A DNA stretch of 64,000 nt. It comes from Duganella sp. OV510 (GTDB lineage: Bacteria; Pseudomonadota; Gammaproteobacteria; Burkholderiales; Burkholderiaceae_D). The stretch covers positions 62,001-126,000 of the forward strand of contig NZ_FNEQ01000007.1 of assembly GCF_900100205.1 (NCBI RefSeq). The letters run 5' to 3'. Below are positions 37,357 through 49,043 of this stretch, one piece after another. Both the position numbers and the translations under genes were made by a program. Within the stretch, counting starts at the first letter, position 1. Every line of letters begins with the position of its first letter. The notes beneath the pieces were generated by a model. It was not told the DNA's origin. It made no database searches and was given only the letters and a program-made list of their open reading frames with translations.

Positions 37357-39339
37357 TTGAGTTTATCGCTACGCGCGAAGTTCCTGATGCTCAGCGCCGT
37401 GATCCAGGCGCTGGTGGTCGGGCTACTGATCTGGAACAGCCTGCGGCTGATGAACCACGCGGTCAACACCAACGCCGAACGGGTGGCGCAGGAATACGCG
37501 GTCACCCTCAACCTCTCCCTCAGTCCCTACGCCACCCGTGGCCGCCTTCCCGAGCTGAACAGCTACCTGGCCGAAATGCTGGCCGATCCCGACGACAGCT
37601 TCCTGCGCTACCTGACCATCCTTGACGACAAGGACATGCCCATCATCGCCGTCGGCAAGCGCGACGAACCGTTGCCGCCGGTGCTGCGCGATGGCGGCGG
37701 CGCCAGCGTCAAGGGCGTGCGCACGCTGATCAGCGGCGCCACGCTGCACGCGCGTTCGCCGCTGCTGCTGGCCGACAACCGCATCGGCAGCATCAACTTC
37801 GGCCTCACCACCAGGGAGCTGAAACAGGCGCGCGACGAAGTGCTGGTACAAGGCAGCGTCATCGCGCTGATCGGCTTTGCGCTGGGCGTGCTGATGTTCT
37901 ACGTGTTCACGCGCGGCATCGGCCACCGGCTGGCGGCGCTGACCGGCGAATCCAAACAGATGGCGTCCGGCGACTACAGCAAGGCGCTGCCGGTGCATGG
38001 CGACGACGAGATCGCCGTCTTCACGCACACGCTGAACGCCATGAGCGCAGCGCTGCGCGAGCGCATCGCGCAGCTGGAGCAATCGCAGCGGCGGCTGTCG
38101 GAATCGGAGGCGCGCTTCAAAACCCTGTTCGACATGGCGCCGCTGCCGCTGACGGTATCGGACCGCGACGGCCGCATCGTCGCCGCCAACCGCGCGGTGT
38201 TGCACACCTTCGGCCCGGCCGCCGGCAACCTGGTCGGCAAGCGCAGCGACGAAGTCAGCTTCTGGGCCAGCACGCGCGAGCGCGAACGCATCTGGGAAAT
38301 GTACCGCGACGACGGTGCCGTGCATGGCGCGATCGCCGGTGTGCTGCTGCCGGATGGCAGTGTCGGCAGCGTGGCGATCTGGTCCTCGACGTTGATGCTG
38401 GATGGTAAACCTTCGATCATCTGGGCGCTGCTGGACCTGACCGAAGAACTCAACGCCAAGCGCGAACTGAAAGACCTGAACGTCTCGCTGGAAAGCCGGG
38501 TACGCGACCGCTCGGCAGCACTGGAGCGCGTCAACACGGATCTCAGCGCCGCGCTGGAAACGCTGCAGCACACGCAGCACGAACTGCTGGCGTCGGAAAA
38601 GATGGCATCGCTGGGCTCGCTGGTAGCCGGTATCGCGCACGAACTGAACACACCGATCGGCAACAGCCTGCTGGCATCGACCGCGCTGCGCGACCGCGTG
38701 CACGACTTCGAGCGCCACGTGGCCGCCGGCGCGCTGCGGCGCTCCGAGCTGAGCGCGCACCTGGACGAAGTGCGCACCGCAAGCGAGCTGATCGCCGGCT
38801 CGCTGCACAAGGCGGCGGAACTGATCTCCTCCTTCAAGCAAATCGCGGTCGACCAGACCAACGACCAGCGCCGCCAGTTCGATTTGCTGGCGGCGGTGCA
38901 GGACAGCATCGCCACCTACATGCCGCGCCTGCGGCGGGTGCAATGCGACGTCGCGCTGCGGATTCCCGCCGGGCTGCTGCTGGACTCCTACCCGGGCGGC
39001 CTGTACCAGGTGCTGACCAACCTGCTGACCAACGCCCTGACGCACGCCTACGAGCACCGCCGCGACGGCCGCATCGACATCCGCGCCGAGCTGGGCGCCG
39101 ACGACATCATCGACCTGCAATTCAGCGATGACGGTTGCGGCATGACCGAAGACGTGCAACGCCACGTGTTCGACCCGTTCTTCACCACCAAGATGGGCCA
39201 GGGCGGCACCGGCCTTGGCATGAACATCGTCTACAACATCGTCACCGGCGTGCTGGGCGGCCGCATCCACCTCGACTCCGCGCCCGGCGTCGGCACCACC
39301 ATCCGCCTCCTGATCCCCCGCACCGCCCCCCAACACTGA
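37357..39339 (+). CDS. HAMP-PAS sensor histidine kinase, orphan
   Basis: The product is about 660 residues. It has two membrane helices (about 12-30 and 170-190) flanking a periplasmic sensor of roughly 140 residues, then HAMP (about 190-245), PAS (about 255-370), a coiled coil, HisKA with HELNTPIGN, and HATPase with NLLTNALTHAYEH, DDGCGM and GGTGLGM. I prefer the TTG start at 37357 because AAGGAG lies 8 nt upstream; the frame's GTG at 37348 overlaps that sequence. There is no adjacent response regulator. The neighbouring binding-like protein and porin may provide the sensed ligand. The stop lies next to a palindromic element. Confidence 0.88.
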   Translation: MSLSLRAKFLMLSAVIQALVVGLLIWNSLRLMNHAVNTNAERVAQEYAVTLNLSLSPYATRGRLPELNSYLAEMLADPDDSFLRYLTILDDKDMPIIAVGKRDEPLPPVLRDGGGASVKGVRTLISGATLHARSPLLLADNRIGSINFGLTTRELKQARDEVLVQGSVIALIGFALGVLMFYVFTRGIGHRLAALTGESKQMASGDYSKALPVHGDDEIAVFTHTLNAMSAALRERIAQLEQSQRRLSESEARFKTLFDMAPLPLTVSDRDGRIVAANRAVLHTFGPAAGNLVGKRSDEVSFWASTRERERIWEMYRDDGAVHGAIAGVLLPDGSVGSVAIWSSTLMLDGKPSIIWALLDLTEELNAKRELKDLNVSLESRVRDRSAALERVNTDLSAALETLQHTQHELLASEKMASLGSLVAGIAHELNTPIGNSLLASTALRDRVHDFERHVAAGALRRSELSAHLDEVRTASELIAGSLHKAAELISSFKQIAVDQTNDQRRQFDLLAAVQDSIATYMPRLRRVQCDVALRIPAGLLLDSYPGGLYQVLTNLLTNALTHAYEHRRDGRIDIRAELGADDIIDLQFSDDGCGMTEDVQRHVFDPFFTTKMGQGGTGLGMNIVYNIVTGVLGGRIHLDSAPGVGTTIRLLIPRTAPQH

Positions 39340-39341
39340 AT

Positions 39342-39401
39342 CCGGGGTCAGTTCTGCCAAACGTACACGAGCTCATGTACTATTGGCAGAACTGACCCCG
39401 G
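39342..39401. repeat. 60-bp REP-like palindromic element between kinase and clpP
   Basis: CCGGGGTCAGTTCTGCCAA (39342-39360) and its exact reverse complement (39383-39401) form a 19-bp stem. The 22-nt centre is itself a near-palindrome (GTACACGAGCTCATGTAC). The left arm begins 2 nt after the kinase stop; the right arm encodes the last residues (GQFCQ) of ClpP. It resembles REP/BIME-type extragenic palindromes or a bidirectional terminator lacking T-runs. Only one copy is seen in this window. Confidence 0.75.
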
Positions 39402-39979
39402 TTTTGCAGGACTTTGTCGATCAGGCCGTATTGGGCGGCTTCGTCGGCGGACATGAAGTTGTCGCGGTCGGAGTCTTTTTCGATGTGGGCCAGCAGCTTG
39501 CCGGTGCGCTCGGCGAGGATGGTGTTGAGGCGGTGGCGCTGATACAGCATTTCGCGCGCCTGGATTTCGATGTCGGCGGCGACGCCTTTCGAGCCGCCAT
39601 GCGGCTGGTGGATCATGATGCGGGCGTTCGGCAGCGCGTAGCGCTTGCCGGCGGCGCCCGCCGCCAGCAGGATCGATCCCATGCTGGCGGCAAAGCCGGT
39701 GCACAGCGTGGAGACATCCGGCTGGATGAATTGCATGGTGTCGTAAATCGCCATGCCGGCATATACCGATCCGCCGGGTGAGTTGATGTACAAGGAAATG
39801 TCTTTATCCGGCTGATCCGATTCGAGAAACAGCAGCTGTGCGACGATCAGGTTGGCCGACTGCTCGGTCACCTCGCCAACCAGGAAAATCACCCGCTCCT
39901 TCAGCAGGCGCGAATAAATGTCGAAAGCGCGCTCGCCGCGCGACGTTTGTTCGATGACGGTGGGGACCAAGGCGTTCAT
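39380..39979 (-). CDS. clpP: ATP-dependent Clp protease proteolytic subunit (orphan copy)
   Basis: The 199-residue serine protease has the full triad: Ser99 in [10 protein letters not shown], His124 in IMIHQPHGG and Asp173 in [10 protein letters not shown]. It forms the tetradecameric chamber that works with ClpX or ClpA. The usual neighbours (tig, clpX, lon) are absent here, so it is either a second copy or a relocated gene. Its C-terminal residues RGQFCQ and the stop codon fall inside the adjacent palindrome, which has therefore replaced the native C-terminus. The start has AAGGAG just upstream. Confidence 0.93.
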   Translation of the reverse strand: MNALVPTVIEQTSRGERAFDIYSRLLKERVIFLVGEVTEQSANLIVAQLLFLESDQPDKDISLYINSPGGSVYAGMAIYDTMQFIQPDVSTLCTGFAASMGSILLAAGAAGKRYALPNARIMIHQPHGGSKGVAADIEIQAREMLYQRHRLNTILAERTGKLLAHIEKDSDRDNFMSADEAAQYGLIDKVLQNRGQFCQ

Positions 39980-40118
39980 GATGCTCCTTTCGCGGTAAAG
40001 TACGCCTATGACGCTCCGCGCCGCACCATCCGTGACAGGAAAAAAATATTCCGCCGCCGTGTCACATCCGGCCGCCGTCCAGCGTCAGGTGGGAACCAGT
40101 CCTTTGAGGAGATTTGCC

Positions 40119-40757
40119 ATGCCACCTGTCGATACCGACGGTACGCTGTTCGAGCAGCTACGCCCGCGCCTGAAGGCGATCAGTTTGCGCATCATCGGCT
40201 GCGAAGCGGAAGCCGAGGATGTGGTGCAGGATTGTTTCCTGAAGTGGCATGGCGCCGAGCAACAAACGCTGGTCACGCCAGCCGCGTGGCTGACCACCAT
40301 CGTCCAGCATCACTCGATTGACCGCCTGCGCAAGCGCACGCGGGATATGCAGGCGGCACATGCGGCGACCGAGCTGGCAGCCGAAGCAGATCCCGCGCCA
40401 CCGGAATCCACGCTACTGCTGCGAGCGGAACTCGCCGAAGCGCTGGCCCGCCTGCTGGCCTTGTCGCCCGCCGAACGGCTGGCCCTGGTGCTGCATGATG
40501 TGTTTGAATGCGCCCATGCCGACATCGCGGCAATCCTCGGTGCAAAGGAAGCAACCGCACGCCAGCATGTATCCCGCGCACGCCGCCGCTTGCGCGAACA
40601 TCATGAGCCGGCGCCCGAGGAAAAGCTGAACCGCGACCTGGTGCGCCGCTTCCATGCCGCCTTGCACGGCCTGGATACGCCAGCGGTGGTGCGGCTGCTC
40701 ACCGACATCCAGCCGCAAGCCTGCGCCAACGACGCCAGCTACGCTTTGGCGGCATAA
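40119..40757 (+). CDS. SigJ/ECF41-type sigma factor with shortened C-terminal domain
   Basis: The 212-residue protein contains sigma region 2 (about 8-75: LKAISLRIIGCEAEAEDVVQDCFLKW) and region 4 (about 105-165: LSPAERLALVLHDVFECAHADIAAILGAKEATARQHVSRARRRL), both of the SigJ/ECF41 type. ECF41 factors normally continue into a roughly 100-residue SnoaL-like domain that tunes activity. Here only its first helix (LVRRFHAALHGLDTPAVVRLL) remains before an unrelated tail and stop. The start is ATG 40119 with GAGGAG; the frame is open back to 40008. The usual carboxymuconolactone/oxidoreductase partner gene is not adjacent. Confidence 0.8.
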   Translation: MPPVDTDGTLFEQLRPRLKAISLRIIGCEAEAEDVVQDCFLKWHGAEQQTLVTPAAWLTTIVQHHSIDRLRKRTRDMQAAHAATELAAEADPAPPESTLLLRAELAEALARLLALSPAERLALVLHDVFECAHADIAAILGAKEATARQHVSRARRRLREHHEPAPEEKLNRDLVRRFHAALHGLDTPAVVRLLTDIQPQACANDASYALAA

Positions 40758-40761
40758 CCGC

Positions 40762-41244
40762 CTATTTCTCCGGCGCGTCGACGTGTTCGTAGCTGAAGAT
40801 GCGCGACACCTTCCACGCGCCGTCCTTCAGCACCATCAGCTGCGTGAAGTAGGCGCGGCCGACGGCGAACGCCGGCTTATCTTTCGGTATCACAAAGAAC
40901 TGGTGCTCACCGCTGACCAGCGCGCCATAGATGACGTCATCCTTGCGCATCGGGAAGAAATGCACGCTACCCGGCAGCGCTTCGCGGCGCAGCTTGTCGC
41001 CGTCCGATTTCATTTCATCGTTGACGGCAGCCAGCGCTTTCTTGCCGATCAGCGCGCCGCCACGGTCGTGATAAAACTCGACATCATCGGCCAAAAAAGA
41101 ATTCATCTTGTCGGCATCGGCCCGGTTGTAGGCGGCCCAATAGGCATCGTCGGTCTGGCGCGCGCCTGCCTCCCAGTCCGCCTGCGCCCAGACCTGCGAC
41201 ACCATCATCACGCATGCTGCAAAAACCGGCCAACGACTGCGCAT
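40762..41244 (-). CDS. Secreted NTF2/SnoaL-like (DUF4440) protein
   Basis: The 160-residue product has a signal peptide (about 1-20, ending VWA). It is a single cone-shaped NTF2-like domain with the typical opening helix DDAYWAAYNRADADKMNSFLADDVEFYHDRGG and the closing strand LMVLKDGAWKVSRIFSYEH. This fold occurs in ketosteroid isomerase-like enzymes and ligand-binding proteins; the substrate is unknown. It converges on the sigma-factor gene with a 4-nt gap and lies 3 nt after the kinase gene, so kinase and NTF2-like protein are probably cotranscribed. Confidence 0.82.
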   Translation of the reverse strand: MRSRWPVFAACVMMVSQVWAQADWEAGARQTDDAYWAAYNRADADKMNSFLADDVEFYHDRGGALIGKKALAAVNDEMKSDGDKLRREALPGSVHFFPMRKDDVIYGALVSGEHQFFVIPKDKPAFAVGRAYFTQLMVLKDGAWKVSRIFSYEHVDAPEK

Positions 41245-41247
41245 TGC

Positions 41248-42426
41248 TTATCCCTTTTTGTTTGGAGAACGATAGGTAAATGTCGTGGTGTTGTCGCTGG
41301 ACACCACTTCCAGCACGCCGCCATGCGAGACGGCGATTTCCGATGCGATGAACAAACCCAGCCCCAGTCCTTGCCCGGAATCCGTCTGCTCGGACTGCCA
41401 GAACGGCTTGAACAGCTGCGCCTGGATGTCGGCCGGAATCGCCGGTCCGCTATTTGTCACCGAGAGCTCGAAGATATCGTCCACTTGCCGCACCCTGACC
41501 TCCACCGGCGTTGACGGACTGCCATGGATGATGGCGTTCTTCAGCAGATTGGACAGCAACTGCGCCATCCGCGCGGCGTCGCATCGCAACACAATCCCGG
41601 CCGGCAACGCGGCGACGATTTGCCGTTGCGGATACACGCTGCGCAACTCATCGATCGCCTGCTGCAGCGATGCTTCCAGATTCTGCTCATGGCGCAAATT
41701 CAGCGAGATGCCGCCGCCCATGCGCCCGCGCGCGAAATCGGTGACGTCGTCGACCAGCGCGGCAATCCGGTGGCTGCTACGATGCATCATGTCCAGCAGC
41801 GGCGTCAGCGACGCCGGCGCGCGGTAGCGCAGGATTTCGGTGCCATTCATGATGGTGCTCAGCGGCGTGCGGATGTCGTGCCCCAGCATGGCGATGAATT
41901 GCTCGCGCAGCCTGGCGGTCTTCATTTCGTCACTGAGCGCGGCCTGCGCTTCGTCCAGCACCACCTCGTTGGCCAGCTGGCGGCTGATCAGTTCCGCAAA
42001 CAGCATCAGCGTCTTGCGCGTCGCTTCACGCGTCAGCTCGGCCTTGTGTGGATCGAAGCCGAACAGCGAGCCGAAATACTCGCCGCTGGGACGGTACAGC
42101 GCGATCGAGAAATAGCTCTGGAAGCCGTACCGGCGCGGCGTATGATGGTCGCGGTATTGTTCGCTGTCCTGCACCGAGTCGATGATGACCGCGCAGCCGG
42201 TGTGCTGCACTTCCTCGCACAGCGTGGTCTTGAGCTCCAGCTCGCTGCCAACAGACATGCCGTAGTTCAACTTATCCAGCATCGCGCACAAGTGCCAGGA
42301 ACTTGGCGTTACCCGGGCGATGCCGACAAAGCCCAGCCCGGTCAGCTCGGCCACCGCCTCCAGTATCGTCGGCACAGCGCTGATCTTCGCAATGGTGGCG
42401 ATATCCGCGTCCAGACTCTGCTGCAT
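41248..42426 (-). CDS. GAF-domain sensor histidine kinase
   Basis: The 392-residue kinase is cytoplasmic, with no membrane helix. The N-terminal GAF domain (about 15-155) includes LCEEVQHTGCAVIIDSVQDSE. HisKA carries MLGHDIRTPLSTI near residue 190, and the HATPase shows LLSNLLKNAIIHGS, NSGPAIP and GQGLGLGLFIASEI. This GAF-HisKA-HATPase layout is common in bacteriophytochrome-like and chemical-sensing kinases, but no chromophore-binding Cys can be assigned with confidence. No response regulator is adjacent. It is followed by the NTF2-like gene. Confidence 0.87.
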   Translation of the reverse strand: MQQSLDADIATIAKISAVPTILEAVAELTGLGFVGIARVTPSSWHLCAMLDKLNYGMSVGSELELKTTLCEEVQHTGCAVIIDSVQDSEQYRDHHTPRRYGFQSYFSIALYRPSGEYFGSLFGFDPHKAELTREATRKTLMLFAELISRQLANEVVLDEAQAALSDEMKTARLREQFIAMLGHDIRTPLSTIMNGTEILRYRAPASLTPLLDMMHRSSHRIAALVDDVTDFARGRMGGGISLNLRHEQNLEASLQQAIDELRSVYPQRQIVAALPAGIVLRCDAARMAQLLSNLLKNAIIHGSPSTPVEVRVRQVDDIFELSVTNSGPAIPADIQAQLFKPFWQSEQTDSGQGLGLGLFIASEIAVSHGGVLEVVSSDNTTTFTYRSPNKKG

Positions 42427-42448
42427 GCCGTGCCTCCGTGATCGACGT

Positions 42449-42483
42449 AAAAAAACCCGTAAAGTCTTGCAACTTTACAGGTT
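42449..42483 (-). terminator. Rho-independent terminator of secA
   Basis: AACCCGTAAAGT (42454-42465) pairs with ACTTTACAGGTT (42472-42483) with one mismatch and a 6-nt loop. On the minus strand it is followed by a run of seven Ts. It lies 23 nt after the secA stop, in the direction of secA transcription. Confidence 0.88.
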
Positions 42484-42505
42484 CATTGTCTACCAGACTG
42501 CTTCG

Positions 42506-45289
<2,784 letters not shown>

Positions 45290-45489
45290 GCTTGAATTCT
45301 TGTAAAAACGCCGTTAAAAAAAGCCCTGCGCCTTGCTGCACGGAGTTGGACTGTGGCAAAAGACGGTGATTTTATCACGCGTCCGGTGCCAGATTGGGTT
45401 ATTAGCCTATATAACAATAGCCCAAAGGTGAACAATGTCACAAAATCAAGCAATTTTAACCGGTGGTGACGATTTTTGGGCGCTGTGAT

Positions 45490-45987
45490 ATGTTTCGCCG
45501 CATGCGATTCAACTCCTCAAACATCTCGCTCAAGCGCGTGACCGCCGTGGGCGCCACCGATTTCCTGCGCCGCCACGACAAAATGGCTGCCCTGCTGCCG
45601 GCCGTCGAGCGCATGGCGCGCCTGCAAAAGGATTGCGCCGATTGCCTGCCAGCCATGTTCAAGCACGCCGAGATCCTGTCGTTCGAGGACGGCCAGTTGC
45701 TGCTGTCGCTGCCGACCACCGCGCTGGCGGCCAAGCTGAAGCAGCAGCTGCCAAAATTACAAGATACATTGGCGCGACGCGGCTGGCAGGTGACTGGCGT
45801 GCGCATCAAGGTGCAAATGACCAAGGCGGCCGAAATCAAGGAAAAGATGCGCGCGCTGGAATTGCCGCCAGCGGCGGTGGATGCCTTCGACCAGCTGGGC
45901 GCCTCGTTGGAGGCCAGCCCGCAGAACAGCGCGCTGATCGACGCCGTCAGGGCCATGGTAGCCCGGCGCCGCGCCGGCGGCGGCTAG
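45490..45987 (+). CDS. DUF721 (DciA-like) protein
   Basis: The product is about 165 residues from ATG 45490; GTG 45463 and ATG 45502 are alternatives and no Shine-Dalgarno sequence decides. The central LQKDCADCLPAMFKHAEILSFEDGQLLLSLPTTALAAKLKQQLPKL is typical of DUF721, whose DciA members load the replicative helicase in bacteria without DnaC. In Betaproteobacteria this gene often lies between lpxC and secA, as here. It converges on lpxC with a 1-nt gap. A DciA role is inferred from the family. Confidence 0.82.
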   Translation: MFRRMRFNSSNISLKRVTAVGATDFLRRHDKMAALLPAVERMARLQKDCADCLPAMFKHAEILSFEDGQLLLSLPTTALAAKLKQQLPKLQDTLARRGWQVTGVRIKVQMTKAAEIKEKMRALELPPAAVDAFDQLGASLEASPQNSALIDAVRAMVARRRAGGG

Positions 45988-45988
45988 C

Positions 45989-46924
45989 TTAAGTTAGCGC
46001 CCACTCACGCGCCATCTGGCGCACATAGGACTGCGGCGCCACGTCCTGGTCCTCGAATGTGACGATTTCATAGGCATCCGGATGTTTGAGCAGTTCCAGC
46101 AGCAGCTGGTTGTTCAGCGCGTGGCCGGACTTGTGCGCCTCGTAGCTGGCCAGCAGCGGGTGGCCGACCAGGTACAGGTCGCCGATCGCGTCGAGGATCT
46201 TGTGGCGCACGAATTCGTCTTCATAGCGCAGCCCATCCGAATTCAGGATGCGGTACTCGTCCATGACGATGGCGTTTTCCAGCGAGCCGCCGCGCGCCAG
46301 GCCGATGCCGCGCAACATCTCGACATCCTGCATGAAACCGAAAGTCCGCGCGCGCGCCACGTCGTGCACATAGGAGACGTCGCCGAAATCCACCTGCGCG
46401 CGCTGCTGCGTGCCGTCCACCGCCGGGTGGTTGAATTCGATGAAGAAATCCAGCTTGAAGCCGTCGTGCGGCAGCAGGCGCGCCCATTTTTCCTTGTCGC
46501 CCGTGCCTTCGCGGATTTCCACCGGCTTCAGCACACGGATGAACTTCTTGGCCGCTGGCTGCTCCAGCACGCCCGCCTGTTGCAATAAAAACACGAAAGA
46601 CGAGGCCGAGCCGTCCATGATCGGAATTTCCTCGGCGCTGACTTCGATATACAGATTGTCAATGCCCAGGCCGGCGCAGGCCGACATCAGATGCTCGACG
46701 GTCGACACGCGGGCGCCATCCTTGACCAGCACCGAGGCCATACGGGTATCCCCCACCGCCATCGCGCTGGACGGAAACTCGACCATCGGCGACAAGTCGA
46801 CGCGGCGGAACACGATGCCGGTATCCGGCGCGGCCGGGCGCAGGGTCAGCTCGACCTTGGTGCCGGAGTGCAGGCCGACACCCGTGGTGCGGACCAGTTC
46901 TTTGATAGTGCGTTGTTTTAACAT
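45989..46924 (-). CDS. lpxC: UDP-3-O-acyl-N-acetylglucosamine deacetylase
   Basis: The 311-residue zinc enzyme performs the first committed step of lipid A synthesis. Typical blocks are [16 protein letters not shown] at the start, [15 protein letters not shown] with the first zinc His near residue 78, and the C-terminal [12 protein letters not shown] zinc site plus a downstream catalytic His (SGHALNN). Length is normal. In many proteobacteria lpxC ends the cell-division cluster, which would lie to the right, but here the next gene is a DMT transporter. Confidence 0.97.
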   Translation of the reverse strand: MLKQRTIKELVRTTGVGLHSGTKVELTLRPAAPDTGIVFRRVDLSPMVEFPSSAMAVGDTRMASVLVKDGARVSTVEHLMSACAGLGIDNLYIEVSAEEIPIMDGSASSFVFLLQQAGVLEQPAAKKFIRVLKPVEIREGTGDKEKWARLLPHDGFKLDFFIEFNHPAVDGTQQRAQVDFGDVSYVHDVARARTFGFMQDVEMLRGIGLARGGSLENAIVMDEYRILNSDGLRYEDEFVRHKILDAIGDLYLVGHPLLASYEAHKSGHALNNQLLLELLKHPDAYEIVTFEDQDVAPQSYVRQMAREWALT

Positions 46925-46947
46925 CAGGCGATTATAGCGAACTGTGA

Positions 46948-47790
46948 TTAAGGGTGCTCGGCTTCAACATGAACCGCTTCGCGCCGCACCAGGTAGATGC
47001 CGCTGGCGATGATGATACCGGCGCCCAGCAAGGTGTAGCCATCCGGCAGCGTCTGCCACAACAACCAGTCGATCGCCACGCCCCAGGCCAGCGCCGTGTA
47101 CTCGAACGGCGCCACAATCGACGCCTTGCCGGTGCTGAAGGCCTTGGTGATCGCCAACTGGCCGAAGAAGCCGGACAGGGCCAGCGCCAGCAAAATCCAG
47201 CCGTGCTCGGCGCGCACCGGCACCCAGATCTTCCACGCCAGCGTCACCGAACCGATCGACATCAAGGTCAGCAGCCAGAACATCATCGACTCGGTGCTAT
47301 CGGTGCGCGCCAGCACGCGCGCGCTGATGGCCGACACCGCATAGCAGGCGGCGGCCGCCAGCACCGCCAGCCCGCCCATCGACAGGAAGCCGGTGCCTTC
47401 GGGACGCAGCACCACAATCACGCCCAGCAGGCCGACACCGATGGCCACCCACTGTCCGGCGACTACATGCTCTTTCAGCACCCACACCGACAGCGCGGTA
47501 ATCAGCGCAGGCGCGATGAAGAAGATCGAATACGCCTCCGCCAGCGACAGCGACTTCAGACCAAAGGCAAACGTGGTCAGCATGGCGATGCCGAGCGCGG
47601 CGCGGAACAAATGCATCGGCCAGCGCACGCGCAAGATGCCCTTGAACGCACGGCGATACAGCACGTAGCCGCACAGCAGCGGCAGCGAGCTGAGCGAACG
47701 CAGCGCCGTCACCTGCATGGCGGGATAGTGGGCGGACAACAGCTTCATGGTGGTATCCATGAAGGAGAACATGGCAACAGCAGTCAGCAT
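46948..47790 (-). CDS. EamA/DMT-superfamily transporter
   Basis: The protein has ten predicted membrane helices arranged as two EamA repeats, with conserved [32 protein letters not shown] and [18 protein letters not shown] blocks. ATG 47790 gives 280 residues and keeps most of the first helix. A CTG at 47829 with AGGGAG upstream would add 13 residues (SSRQENLHSIYA) that resemble the family N-terminus, and the frame is open to 47907. Substrates of such exporters include amino acids and metabolites; none can be named. It is upstream of lpxC on the same strand with a 23-nt gap. Confidence 0.82.
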   Translation of the reverse strand: MLTAVAMFSFMDTTMKLLSAHYPAMQVTALRSLSSLPLLCGYVLYRRAFKGILRVRWPMHLFRAALGIAMLTTFAFGLKSLSLAEAYSIFFIAPALITALSVWVLKEHVVAGQWVAIGVGLLGVIVVLRPEGTGFLSMGGLAVLAAAACYAVSAISARVLARTDSTESMMFWLLTLMSIGSVTLAWKIWVPVRAEHGWILLALALSGFFGQLAITKAFSTGKASIVAPFEYTALAWGVAIDWLLWQTLPDGYTLLGAGIIIASGIYLVRREAVHVEAEHP

Positions 47791-47941
47791 CGCATAGATG
47801 CTGTGCAGATTTTCTTGACGAGAGGACAGAGGAAGCTCCCTGACGACAGGCCCGGGGCGAGCCAACAAGACGTCATTGTGGCGACGCCCGGAGCCAGGAC
47901 AGCGCATTGCGCGCCGTCGCTGCCATTATAGCAAGCCGCAC

Positions 47942-48181
47942 CTAGTTGATCAGCTTTGCCGCCGCGACGGAAACGGTAGCCATGACACTCGTCATGGCAA
48001 ACCCGGTGCCAACAAACCACTTCAGGATACGGGTTTCCATCTGATGCATTTCGCCGCGCAGGTTGGCGATATCTTCCTTCGAGGCCGTATTTTTTAACTG
48101 TTCCTCGATGCGCACCAGCCGTTGCCGGGTGTCGTCAGCAAACGACTCCAGTTTTTCCACTCGTTGCTCGGTATCCATCAT
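47942..48181 (-). CDS. Small coiled-coil membrane protein, unknown
   Basis: The product is about 79 residues from the first ATG of an ATGATG pair, which has the strong Shine-Dalgarno sequence GAGGGAGGG immediately upstream; the second ATG (48178) is equally possible. Residues about 5-50 form a heptad-rich coiled coil (VEKLESFADDTRQRLVRIEEQL), followed by a C-terminal membrane helix (GTGFAMTSVMATVSVAAAKLI). This resembles small hemolysin XhlA-like or prophage-derived membrane-anchored coiled-coil proteins. The function is unknown. No other phage genes are nearby. Confidence 0.65.
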   Translation of the reverse strand: MMDTEQRVEKLESFADDTRQRLVRIEEQLKNTASKEDIANLRGEMHQMETRILKWFVGTGFAMTSVMATVSVAAAKLIN

Positions 48182-48254
48182 CCCTCCCTCGTAAAGGGCA
48201 ATGATCAATCCTAGCGCGTTTAACCTTCGCAGGTCTGCGCTACATCAAACCGTA

Positions 48255-49028
48255 TCAAGCAGGTAGCAGCATCACCAGCTTCAAGTCGTGGCGCCTGGCG
48301 AGGTGCAGGGTGATCTGGTTGAAACCAAGTTCGCCAGCGCGCGGGTGCAGGAAGCGGCGCAGGCCGCCTTCGCGGTGGACCACGTCGTGCGAGGTCCACA
48401 GTGCACGGAACTCTTCGCTGCCCTGCGACAGTTCGGCGATCAGCGCGGCCAGCGATGGATCGCTGGCGTGCTTGCCGATGTCGGCGCGGAATTCCGCCAC
48501 CAGCCGGCGCGCGCGGTCTTCCCAGCCGATGATCAGGCCACGGGCGGCGGGATTGCGGAACATGAAGCGCAACAGGTTGGGTTGCGCAGGTTCAGCCTCT
48601 TCCACATCAAGCCAGCCGCCGAACAGGGCGGCAGCGTGTTCGTTCCACGCCAGCGCATCCCACTGGCGGTCGAGGATGTAGGCCGGGCCGTCGATTGCCG
48701 CGACGATCTCGCCCAGCGGCTCGCTGGCATCGGCCGCTTCGTCATCATGCTGCGGCTCCAGCCGCTCCGCCAGGCTGAACAGGTAGGTGCGCTCGGCCGC
48801 GCTCAATTGCAGCACCTCGGCGATGCGCGCCAGCAGCTTGCCGGACGGCGCCACTTCCCTGCCCTGCTCCAGCCACGTCAGCCAGGTCGGGCTGACATCG
48901 CAAAGCTGCGCCAGCTCCTCGCGCCGCAAGCCGGGCGTGCGCCGCCGCCCGCCGGCTGGCAGCCCGACGCTGACCGGCGTGGTGCGCTCGCGATGAGCAC
49001 GGATGAATTCGCCAAGCTTGTTTTGCAT
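48255..49028 (-). CDS. XRE-family regulator with MmyB ligand-binding domain
   Basis: The 257-residue protein has an N-terminal HTH_31/XRE domain (about 1-75: GRRRTPGLRREELAQLCDVSPTWLTWLEQGREVAPS). An MmyB-like C-terminal domain (about 100-255) includes GPAYILDRQWDALAWNEHAAALFG and LGFNQITLHLARRHDLKLVMLLP. MmyB domains bind small fatty-acid-like ligands. Such regulators usually control a divergent enzyme gene; here the partner is a methyltransferase 94 nt away, with two repeated motifs in between. Confidence 0.92.
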   Translation of the reverse strand: MQNKLGEFIRAHRERTTPVSVGLPAGGRRRTPGLRREELAQLCDVSPTWLTWLEQGREVAPSGKLLARIAEVLQLSAAERTYLFSLAERLEPQHDDEAADASEPLGEIVAAIDGPAYILDRQWDALAWNEHAAALFGGWLDVEEAEPAQPNLLRFMFRNPAARGLIIGWEDRARRLVAEFRADIGKHASDPSLAALIAELSQGSEEFRALWTSHDVVHREGGLRRFLHPRAGELGFNQITLHLARRHDLKLVMLLPA

Positions 49029-49043
49029 AGTAGTGCCTTATAC

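Noticed and set aside
37423..39360. Minus-strand open frame of 645 codons
   Set aside because: Antisense of the HAMP-PAS kinase; composition is shadow-like.
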